DNA of 24,567 nucleotides, from assembly GCF_001889065.1 (NCBI RefSeq), contig NZ_LWHB01000030.1, forward strand, positions 1 through 24,567. The letters are read 5' to 3'. This stretch comes from Suttonella ornithocola (GTDB lineage: Bacteria > Pseudomonadota > Gammaproteobacteria > Cardiobacteriales > Cardiobacteriaceae). The notes below the pieces were generated by a model. The model saw only the letters and a list, made by a program, of their open reading frames with translations, was not told where the DNA came from and searched no databases. The translations under genes and the position numbers were made by a program. Positions 15,940 through 22,884 of the stretch are shown here, piece after piece (the first letter of the stretch is position 1; the number at the start of each line of letters is the position of its first letter).

Positions 15940-16684
15940 GCTAATTGAGCAACTTGACAAACAACTTTATCAGTTGCTTCCCTTACGTCAACTCATTATT
16001 GAGGGAGAAATCACTACCGATACTCGCCCACAATACTTTCACCAAACCAGCATTCCAGCATGGATATTCACCTTGCTCAATCGCTTACCGCCAGAAAAAG
16101 CCAAAACCGCCTTTCGCTTACACCTACCTGAAAGCGGTAACCTTTACTATCCCAAAGGTTCTCCCTATCGTTTCGCCATTACCACTTTCAATGGTGGCGA
16201 AACCTACCTTCCCCAGCTAATCACAGCCCTAACAACCCCCAGCACCAACCCCGACCGACGCACATGGCATAACAACTTCCGCCTGACCGCGCTAAAAGAT
16301 GGCTACACCCACCAAACCATTACTACTCCCGAAGAACTCAGCCAATATACCCCAAGCCAACTACAAATCGATTGCGACACACTCGCCCAAGCTCAAAGCA
16401 TCGAACTCCTTATCGAAACCGGTATCGCTTTTGGACAAAGCAAAGTCAGCGCTAGCGACCTTGACAGCGCACAACTCCTGCTCCAACTCGGCATATCTAT
16501 CATCTACGCATTATCTGGTAACCAAGCCGACCAAACCCGCCAAGTCCAAAACCTAAGCGAACACCTTTCTCACCTAATAACTGCCGAACCATTCATCCGC
16601 GACAGCCACTTGTTTTACCTTAACAAAACCTATGCCGATAGCCATGGCAAATACAAATACCTCAGCGGCTACCATGCAGCATAA
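15908..16684 (+). pseudogene. cas6: Cas6 domain of a Cas6-RT-Cas1 fusion, first fragment
   Basis: The N-terminal part of a natural Cas6-RT-Cas1 fusion gene. Cas6 cuts the CRISPR transcript in each repeat; in these fusions it also affects spacer acquisition. Cas6-like features are the LPPEKAKTAFRLHL segment, RFAITTFNGGE, and a C-terminal YLSGYH. In this frame translation stops after YHAA at 16684, while the family sequence continues one frame over: GSITLTPYQTHPHAALINK and then GIGKRSNYGIGQYRL, the glycine-rich Cas6 C-terminus. One lost base (CAT-GGC-AGC read here as CAT-GC-AGC, near 16676) explains the break. Start options are ATG 15905 or 15908, both inside the end of the membrane protein gene. 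From 15908 to the Cas1 stop is exactly 928 codons in one frame. Confidence 0.8.
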
Positions 16685-17766
16685 CGCTCACGCCCTACCA
16701 AACCCATCCACACGCCGCACTTATCAACAAACTGCTCATCCTCTGCCAATATCTTGGCATTGGTAAACGCAGCAACTACGGCATTGGGCAATACCGCCTT
16801 ATCGCCGACCACCAAAGCCTAAAAAAACAACCGCCACCCAGCCAAACCCTACTCAGCAAACTGCTTAGCATAGAAACCCTCTGCCGCAGCCCCGAATACG
16901 CCGATGCTGAAGAAAACGAAAAGACCCAACTCCGCGCCCTAGCTCAAGACATCATCAGCGACAGCTACATTCCCTCACCGATGCAAAGCTTCACCCAAAC
17001 CCGCACCAGCCTCAGTGGACAAACCAAAACTCGCACCCTCCATACCGCCCCGCCACAAGAACGCCTTCTGCAAAAAATTGTCGCTCGCGGACTCAGCGAA
17101 CGCCTAGACAACATGCAGCACCCAGCCAGCTACGGCTACCGTCCCAAGCGCAGCCGCCAAATGGCAGTCAAAGCCCTAAAAAAACTCATCGAACAAAACC
17201 GACCATGGATACTCGAAAGCGACATTGCCGATTGCTTTGACAGCATCCCACACAGCATCATCCGCAGCCGCCTTGCTAGCCTAATCAACGACGACATCAC
17301 TACCGACTTCATCCTCCGAGTCATCTCCGCGCTTCGCCAAAACGCCATTACCGGCATTGGCATTCCACAAGGCAGTCCGCTCAGCCCACTCCTTGCCAAT
17401 ATCGTCTTAAGAGATTTAGACTACGACCTCAGCCAACAAAACTACCACCACATCCGCTATGCTGATGACTTCGTCATCTGCTGCCGTACCCCTGAAGAAG
17501 CTCAACAAGCCGAGCAAGCCTGCATCCAATCCCTTTCCGAACAACAACTCACCCTCAAACTCAGCAAAACTCACCTAAAACAAATCAGTGAAGGGCTCAT
17601 CTTCTTAGGCTACCACATTGACGAACAAACCATCCAAGACCTCAGCGCACAAACTGCCGAACAAAACCTTCCCCTCATCGAACAAGACGGTATCAATCCC
17701 ATCACCCCGCCAGGACAAACCCTTATCATATGTCGTAATCCCCCCCACCGCGCTCAGCCTTCATGA
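16677..17766 (+). pseudogene. Cas6 C-terminus plus reverse transcriptase domain of the Cas6-RT-Cas1 fusion
   Basis: The middle section of the fusion, in the frame -1 to the first fragment. 16677-16830 encodes the Cas6 glycine-rich end (GIGKRSNYGIGQYRL). The group II intron-like RT follows: SYGYRPKRS, motif A as ESDIADCFDSIPH, motif B as IPQGSPLSPLLANIVL, the catalytic YADD (17458-17469), then LKLSKTHL and FLGYHI. All catalytic aspartates seen are present. The first ATG in this frame is 16981, just before the RT core, so an RT alone could in principle be made. The frame loses homology at about 17727 (GQTLI), where Cas1 starts in the next frame, and ends at 17766. RT-Cas1 proteins of this type (Marinomonas, Vibrio) can acquire spacers from RNA. 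Confidence 0.82.
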
Positions 17767-18691
17767 AAACCAACTCATTATCACCAGCAAAGAAAAACAA
17801 GAACGCACCCCGCTTGCGCTCATCCACCAACTGCTCATCATCGGCAAGCACCATCTCACTACCCCACTTATCCACTACTGTCTCAAAAACAACATCAAAA
17901 TCCATTACCTCAGCTATAACAGCGCACACCTAGGTAGCCTAAACGACAACGACCACACCACTCAAACCAAAGTCAAACTTTGGTTACAACAAGAACAACA
18001 CCTCAGCGAGCCAGCAAACTGCCTCCAACTCGCTCGAGAAACCATCAGCGCCCGCATACACAACATGCGCAAAACCCTCATCCAATATCAAGACCACGAC
18101 ACCAAAATCCTAGAACAACAGCAGCGCAACATTGCCCATGCCGACACCATAGACACCCTGCGTGGATACGAAGGCACCGCTACCCACGACTACTACCAAC
18201 ATCTTGGCGCACTCCTAAAAAAAACGCCCTTTCAATTTACTCACCGCAACCGCAGACCTCCCAAAGACCCCTTCAACGTTCTACTATCCTATGGCTACCA
18301 ACACCTCTACCAATACCTCCATAGCCTACTCCTAAGCCTCTCGCTCAACCCCGACCGAGGCTACATGCACCGCAGCCAAAGCAAACACATTGCCCTTTGC
18401 TCAGACCTTATCGAACCCTTCCGCCATCTCATCGAACGCGCAGCCATTACCGTTATCCGCCGCAAACAAATTCGTCCTGAACACTTCTACTACCGTCAAG
18501 ATGCCTGCTACCTCACCGGCGAAGGTAGCCAAACCTACAGTAAACACCTCAGCCGCCTCTTTGAAACCCGAATCGGACACGCCGATATCAACAAGCCTCG
18601 CTACATAGAATGTCTCTACAAACAAGCCGTCAGCTTCAAAAGACACCTCCAAGCCCCTGAAAAAGCAACCTTTACAGCCTATCGGGAATAA
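17730..18691 (+). pseudogene. cas1: Cas1 integrase domain of the Cas6-RT-Cas1 fusion
   Basis: The C-terminal Cas1 part, which with Cas2 integrates spacers at the leader end of the array. It begins YVVIPPTALSLHENQLII, a normal Cas1 first strand. The three metal-site positions are kept: Glu in LRGYEGTATHDYY (codon at 18170), His in GYMHRSQSK (18368) and Glu in SDLIEPFRHL (18413). It joins the RT frame only after removing one base (or adding two) near CTTATCATATGTC at 17725-17737. No ATG with a ribosome binding site exists near its start; a TTG at 17618 in this frame lies within RT coding sequence. The frame equals that of the first Cas6 fragment, so the two indels cancel. Unless recoded or mis-sequenced, Cas1 is not made. 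Confidence 0.83.
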
Positions 18692-18693
18692 CC

Positions 18694-18969
18694 ATGTACT
18701 ACATCATCTGCTACGACATCTGCAGCAACAAAAAACGCCGCCTCATCGCAAAAGCCCTACAAAAACACGGCAAAAGAGTGCAACGCAGCGTCTTTGAAAT
18801 CTACATTCGCCAAGAAACAGAGCTCAAAAAACTCACCAAACAACTCAAAAAATACATGGGCAAAACCGACAGCATCCGCATCTACCACTTCCCCGAAAAC
18901 GCGCGTCGACGTTCCCAAAGTCTCGATGGAAAAGCTATTGCCTACTTTCCGGCAACAATGGTAGTATGA
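18694..18969 (+). CDS. cas2: Cas2
   Basis: A small dimeric protein that holds two Cas1 dimers together in the spacer integration complex. It is 91 residues long. The N-terminus MYYIICYDICSNKKRRLIAK has the ferredoxin-like first strand with the conserved Asp (D9), followed by LQKHGKRVQRSVFEIYI, the family's typical second block, and TDSIRIYHF near the end. The ATG comes 2 bases after the Cas1 stop, so cas2 is translated with the fusion gene. The frame is intact, unlike its Cas1 partner. The leader and CRISPR array follow directly. Confidence 0.93.
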   Translation: MYYIICYDICSNKKRRLIAKALQKHGKRVQRSVFEIYIRQETELKKLTKQLKKYMGKTDSIRIYHFPENARRRSQSLDGKAIAYFPATMVV

Positions 18970-19087
18970 CCCCGCGTCAAAAATTGACGAAACCTCCTCA
19001 AAAAAACCGCGAAAACGGCAAAATTGAAAAAGGTTTCGTCAAACGCCTAAAAAAGTTCTTTAACAATAGAAATTTATTAGGGGGTAA
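18970..19087 (+). promoter_or_regulatory. CRISPR leader with long inverted repeat
   Basis: The 118-bp AT-rich stretch between the cas2 stop and the first repeat sits in the leader position. It holds a perfect 12-bp inverted repeat, TTGACGAAACCT (18984-18995) with AGGTTTCGTCAA (19031-19042), around 35 bases. Just before it, CGTCAA (18975-18980) can pair instead with TTGACG (18984-18989). The two hairpins are mutually exclusive. No clear promoter hexamers are visible. The leader role is inferred from the cas2 side position and from the degenerate repeat at the other end of the array. Confidence 0.6.
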
Positions 19088-19267
19088 GTCGCATTACCCT
19101 TAAACGTTTAAGGAATTAAGACTGGTTCTGATGGTTTTCCAGCATGAGGCCAATTAAGGTCGCATTACCCTTAAGCGCTTAAGGAATTAAGACAGTCAAC
19201 ACACACCTTCAAAGAAAAATACCGCCCAAGTAGTCGCATTACCCTTAAACGTTTAATCCTTTTAGAC
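19088..19267 (+). CRISPR. Minimal CRISPR array, three 35-nt repeats and two spacers
   Basis: Repeats lie at 19088-19122, 19159-19193 and 19233-19267; spacers are 36 nt (19123-19158) and 39 nt (19194-19232). The repeat begins GTCGCATTACCC and ends GGAATTAAGAC, with the palindrome CCTTAAACGTTTAAGG in the middle. The last eight bases, ATTAAGAC, resemble the 5' handle of type III crRNAs, so the crRNA reads on the plus strand. Repeat 2 differs from repeat 1 only at positions 17 (A to G) and 20 (T to C), keeping the palindrome. Repeat 3 matches for 24 bases and then has five changes (TCCTTTTAGAC), as expected of the oldest, trailer-end repeat. The leader is therefore on the cas2 side. Confidence 0.93.
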
Positions 19268-19280
19268 TCAGACAAGTACG

Positions 19281-19307
19281 AACCGCTCTTATTGAGCGGT
19301 TTTTTTT
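19281..19307 (+). terminator. Rho-independent terminator after the CRISPR array
   Basis: AACCGCTC (19281-19288) pairs with GAGCGGTT (19294-19301) around a TTATT loop and is followed by six further T. It lies 13 bases after the last repeat and would end the pre-crRNA transcript, and possibly the whole operon. Confidence 0.88.
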
Positions 19308-19744
19308 GCACTGATGATTTGAATTTCTATCAGAAGCGCTCATCCATTCTTTTAGTGAAAGCGAGAGAAAGTTTTTTTGATTGGTTTATTTTCCTTTATA
19401 GCGCGCTTTCAAACAGAAAAAACAATGTATTATTTTTCTATCGCATATATTTCTTGTCTTCATCGACCATATCATCACACTTGTATCAAAGAGCCTTTTA
19501 ATATTATTTGCCCAAATATGGGTATTTATTAGGAAAATATGATGATAATTGAGTAATAGATGATAATAAGTTGAGAAATAGATAATATCATGAAATATAA
19601 ATATTTTTATTTCCTTACCATCATGAGAAATCGGCTGCATTGCATATGCTTTAAGAAAAAAGAATAACTAAGCGATAAATATTCGTTTGCATAATTATGA
19701 TGTCTGTTTTTCAATAAAGCGTATACTAATTAGAGGAGATAACG
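19308..19744. other. AT-rich intergenic region between CRISPR array and hglS, no gene seen
   Basis: 437 bp without a convincing gene. Open frames of 69 and 84 codons exist on either strand, but they have no ribosome binding site and unlikely composition. It holds a direct repeat, TTGAGTAATAGAT (19549-19561) and TTGAGAAATAGAT (19571-19583), with starts 22 bp apart. It should carry the promoter of hglS. TATACT at 19722 is a -10 lookalike but would start transcription inside the hglS ribosome binding site. Confidence 0.6.
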
Positions 19745-21130
19745 ATGAGCCAATGGGTTAGCCCTAATGAGATTCGCGCGAAGTTTTCTGCAGCAATGTC
19801 AGATATGTATCAAAAGGAAGTCCCTTTATATGGCGATTTGATGGCGCTGGTCGCTGATGTTAATGCACAAACGATGCAAGCCCATCCCGAACTTAAAGCT
19901 CAACTTACTCAAACTGGCGAACTGCCGCGCTTAGATATGGAGCGTCATGGTGCTATTCGTTTAGGTAAAGCGGATGAATTAGCGATGATGCGTCGAGTGT
20001 TTGCAGTAATGGGAATGACGCCTGTTGGTTATTATGATTTAGCGCCTGCCGGTGTGCCGGTTCATTCCACTGCTTTTCGTGCCACTAATGCAGCAGATTT
20101 AAATGAAAGCCCTTTCCGCGTGTTTACCTCTTTATTGCGCTTAGAATTGATTGATGATGTGCAATTACGTAAAACGGCTGCCGATACGTTGGCAAAACGC
20201 AATATTTTTACTGATGGTGCGGTTAAGCTTACGGAAAAGTTTGAGCAAGAAGGCGGACTAAATGCAGAAGATGCTGAGCGATTTGTCAAAGAGGTTTTAG
20301 AAACGTTCCGCTGGCATCAGGAAGCGCCTGTTTCTCATGCGCTCTATCAAGCTTTACATGATCAACACCGTTTGATTGCGGATGTAGTTGCTTTTAAAGG
20401 CCCACATATCAATCATTTAACTCCAAGAACGCTAGATATTGATGCGGTGCAAGTTGGGATGAAAGAAAGAGGCATTACGCCAAAAGCAGTCGTTGAAGGT
20501 CCTCCTCGTCGCGCCTGTCCTATTTTATTAAGACAAACAAGTTTCAAGGCTTTAGAGGAAGGCGTTATTTTTGTTGGCGATGGGCAATCTGAATCTGGGC
20601 ATCATACGGCTCGTTTTGGTGAAATTGAGCAAAGAGGCTGTGCGCTTACCCCAAAAGGACGCGCTTTATATGATGAGTTATTAGCGAAAGCGCGAGCAGA
20701 AAATGGTGGTGCACCGACAGAGGCAAATGCCGCGCAATATATGCAAATTTTAGAGAAACATTTTGCGGCTTTCCCTGATGATTATGATGTTCTGCGTCGT
20801 GAAAAACTGGCTTTTTTCCATTATTACGCCGCTGATAATGCAAAAGGGAAATATCCTGATGCTAGCGAGGAAGATATTGACCATTTAATTGCTAAAGGTG
20901 TAGTGATTTTTGAACCAATTGTTTATGAGGACTTTTTACCGGTATCAGCAGCTGGCATTTTCCAATCTAATTTAGGGGAAAATGGTGTGAAGGAATACGA
21001 TGGCGCTTCTAATCAAGCAATTTTTGAAGCCTCATTAGGCGCTAAGGTTCAAGATGAATTAGCGCTTTATGCCAATACCGAGCGGCAATCGCTTGAAAAG
21101 TGTTTACAGGCATTAAAAGCTACTGCATAA
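19745..21130 (+). CDS. hglS: 2-oxoadipate dioxygenase/decarboxylase (DUF1338, HglS/YdcJ family)
   Basis: Converts 2-oxoadipate to 2-hydroxyglutarate and CO2 with O2 and Fe(II), a late step of lysine catabolism via aminoadipate known from Pseudomonas putida. The 461-residue protein matches the DUF1338 family throughout. The expected metal ligands are visible: H68 in RLDMERHGAIRLG, H224 in FKGPHINHLTPRTLD and E293 in TARFGEIEQRG. Other family blocks are VPVHSTAFRATN and EGPPRRACPILLRQTSF. GAGGAG lies 6 bases before the ATG. The next gene, an amaB-like dehydrogenase, follows after 46 bp; the same two genes occur close together in the P. putida pathway, which supports this function over a general YdcJ label. 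The coding strand is richer in G and T than that of the CRISPR genes. Confidence 0.9.
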   Translation: MSQWVSPNEIRAKFSAAMSDMYQKEVPLYGDLMALVADVNAQTMQAHPELKAQLTQTGELPRLDMERHGAIRLGKADELAMMRRVFAVMGMTPVGYYDLAPAGVPVHSTAFRATNAADLNESPFRVFTSLLRLELIDDVQLRKTAADTLAKRNIFTDGAVKLTEKFEQEGGLNAEDAERFVKEVLETFRWHQEAPVSHALYQALHDQHRLIADVVAFKGPHINHLTPRTLDIDAVQVGMKERGITPKAVVEGPPRRACPILLRQTSFKALEEGVIFVGDGQSESGHHTARFGEIEQRGCALTPKGRALYDELLAKARAENGGAPTEANAAQYMQILEKHFAAFPDDYDVLRREKLAFFHYYAADNAKGKYPDASEEDIDHLIAKGVVIFEPIVYEDFLPVSAAGIFQSNLGENGVKEYDGASNQAIFEASLGAKVQDELALYANTERQSLEKCLQALKATA

Positions 21131-21176
21131 AATTTTTATCAAGATTTCAATATTCAATAATTTAAAAGGAGATTCA

Positions 21177-22667
21177 ATGATTAACGATTTATTAAAGAAG
21201 TTAGGAGTTTCAGAGACAGCGCTAAATGGGGCTTTAGCGGTTCACAGCCCTATTGATGGCAAAGTGCTTGCGACAGTTAAGGAACAAAGTGTTGCTGATG
21301 TAGATAATGCTATTGGCAAAGCGCAAGTCGCATTTAAAAAATGGCGTAATGTCCCAGCGCCTCGCCGTGGTGAATTGGTGAGAATTTTAGGTGAAGTTTT
21401 ACGCGAGCATAAAGCGGATTTAGGTAAATTGGTTTCTTTAGAAGCCGGAAAGATTGAGCAAGAAGGCTTAGGCGAAGTGCAAGAAATGATTGATATTTGC
21501 GATTTTGCTGTCGGTCTTTCTCGTCAATTATATGGCTTGACCATTGCTAGCGAGCGCCCAGGTCACCATATGCGCGAAACATGGCATCCACTAGGGGTGG
21601 TTGGTATTATTTCTGCTTTTAATTTCCCTGTTGCCGTATGGTCTTGGAACAGCGCATTAGCTTTGGTTTGCGGTAATGGCTGTATCTGGAAACCTTCTGA
21701 AAAAACGCCTTTAACTGCCCTCGCCTGCCAAGCGCTTTTTGAAAAAGCCGTGGCAAAATTTGGCGATGATGCACCAGAAAATTTATCGCAAGTGATTATC
21801 GGCGGTGCAGATGTTGGCGATGCATTGGTAACAGATACACGCGTACCATTGATTTCGGCAACTGGCAGCACGCGTATGGGTAAAATCGTTGGACCTAAAG
21901 TGGCTGAACGCTTTGGGAAATGTATTTTAGAACTCGGCGGAAATAACGCAATGATTCTTGCGCCAAGCGCTGACCTAGAATTAGCCATTCGCGGAATTTT
22001 GTTTGCTGCGGTGGGAACTTGTGGACAACGTTGTACCACTTTACGTCGCTTAATTGTGCATGAGTCTATTAAAGATGATGTGCTTGAGCGCTTAAAGAAA
22101 GCCTATGCCAGTGTTTCTATTGGACACCCATTAGAAGGAAATTTAGTAGGCCCATTGATTGATAAGGCGATTTTTGAGCAAATGCAAGCGCAACTAGAAA
22201 AAGCCAAAGCCAGTGGCGCTACGGTTACCGGCGGTGAACGGGTATTAGCAGATAAGTATCCAAAGGCTTATTATGTTAAGCCTGCGATTGTAGAAGTCAG
22301 TCAACAGGATGAAGTCGTCAAAACAGAAACTTTTGCCCCGATTTTATATGTGATGACCTATAACGATTTTGAAGACGCCATTGAGCTTCAAAATGATGTC
22401 CCACAAGGCTTGTCTTCTTGCACGTTTACTAATGATATTCGCGAAGCCGAACTTTTCTTAAGCGATAGAGGAAGCGATTGCGGGATTGCGAATGTCAATA
22501 TCGGCACTTCTGGTGCAGAAATTGGTGGCGCTTTTGGCGGTGAAAAAGAAACTGGCGGTGGTCGTGAAAGTGGTTCCGATGCTTGGAAAGCCTATATGCG
22601 TCGTCAAACCAATACGATTAACTATTCTCGCGAACTTCCACTCGCTCAAGGCATCAAATTTGATTAA
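21177..22667 (+). CDS. amaB: ALDH7-type dehydrogenase, probable L-piperideine-6-carboxylate/aminoadipate semialdehyde dehydrogenase
   Basis: Oxidises L-2-aminoadipate-6-semialdehyde (in equilibrium with piperideine-6-carboxylate) to L-2-aminoadipate with NAD(P). The 496-residue protein has the ALDH7A1-like order: RETWHPLGVVGIISAFNFPV, then WSWNSALALVCGN and WKPSEKTPLT for cofactor binding, the general base E252 in LELGGNNA, the catalytic C286 in GTCGQRCTTLRRL, and GAEIGGAFGGEKETGGGRES, the carboxylate-binding loop typical of this subfamily. AAAGGAGA precedes the ATG at proper distance. Together with hglS it covers two non-adjacent oxidation steps of the lysine-to-2-hydroxyglutarate route; the transaminase between them is not in the window. 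A terminator follows the stop. Confidence 0.88.
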   Translation: MINDLLKKLGVSETALNGALAVHSPIDGKVLATVKEQSVADVDNAIGKAQVAFKKWRNVPAPRRGELVRILGEVLREHKADLGKLVSLEAGKIEQEGLGEVQEMIDICDFAVGLSRQLYGLTIASERPGHHMRETWHPLGVVGIISAFNFPVAVWSWNSALALVCGNGCIWKPSEKTPLTALACQALFEKAVAKFGDDAPENLSQVIIGGADVGDALVTDTRVPLISATGSTRMGKIVGPKVAERFGKCILELGGNNAMILAPSADLELAIRGILFAAVGTCGQRCTTLRRLIVHESIKDDVLERLKKAYASVSIGHPLEGNLVGPLIDKAIFEQMQAQLEKAKASGATVTGGERVLADKYPKAYYVKPAIVEVSQQDEVVKTETFAPILYVMTYNDFEDAIELQNDVPQGLSSCTFTNDIREAELFLSDRGSDCGIANVNIGTSGAEIGGAFGGEKETGGGRESGSDAWKAYMRRQTNTINYSRELPLAQGIKFD

Positions 22668-22674
22668 GCCTTTT

Positions 22675-22703
22675 AAAGCCAACGCTTCTCCGTTGGCTTT
22701 TTT
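22675..22703 (+). terminator. Rho-independent terminator of the hglS-amaB operon
   Basis: AAAGCCAACG (22675-22684) pairs with CGTTGGCTTT (22691-22700) around CTTCTC, ten base pairs, followed by TTT. It starts 7 bases after the amaB stop. Its T run touches the left end of the MITE-like element at 22703. Confidence 0.85.
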
Positions 22704-22798
22704 ATAGTGCGATCAGCTAAAAAACAAAACATCCTATAGCCCTTATCTAGCCATTCTGGCGGTAGATAACGTTCTGTTTTTTAGCTGATTTGACTATA
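22703..22798. mobile_element. 96-bp MITE-like element with IS630-type ends
   Basis: Terminal inverted repeats of 24 bp at 22703-22726 and 22775-22798: both read inward as TATAGT, three variable bases, then ATCAGCTAAAAAACA (21 of 24 identical). The inner part folds further, with TTATCTA (22743-22749) against TAGATAA (22763-22769) and GCC against GGC at the tip. There is no coding capacity. The outermost TA fits the TA target duplication of IS630/Tc1-mariner elements. The first 13 bases of the right end, TATAGTCAAATCA, recur at 24330 as the end of an IS630-type element, whose transposase could mobilise this element. It may also act as a bidirectional hairpin. Confidence 0.65.
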
Positions 22799-22884
22799 TA
22801 TGACAGAATTCTTATGGCTTTTATGTAGTACAGACATTTGCATAAAAATTATAAAGACAACAAAAAATTCAAATGAGGAGAACG

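Noticed and set aside
17618..17729. TTG start giving Cas1 its own N-terminus
   Set aside because: The 37 added residues are a shifted reading of the RT end, are not Cas1-like, and have no ribosome binding site.
16981..17766. Stand-alone group II intron or retron reverse transcriptase
   Set aside because: The RT is flanked in continuous homology by Cas6 and Cas1 sequence; no maturase domain, intron RNA folds or retron RNA are seen around it.
8370..18691. Explaining all four frame breaks as sequencing errors
   Set aside because: Not excluded, but clustering in one operon and absence from over 9 kb of flanking genes argue against it; only raw reads can settle it.
19088..19267. Array read in the opposite direction with leader on the hglS side
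   Set aside because: The degenerate repeat is at the right end, the type III-like handle ATTAAGAC is at the right end of each repeat, and the right end is closed by a plus-strand terminator.
19292..19640. Small open frames in the region after the array (69 codons plus strand, 84 codons minus strand)
   Set aside because: One starts in the terminator loop region; composition is that of AT-rich spacer DNA and neither has a binding site or known motif.
19722..19727. TATACT as the -10 of hglS
   Set aside because: Transcription would begin within the GAGGAG ribosome binding site, and no -35 box is found at the right distance.
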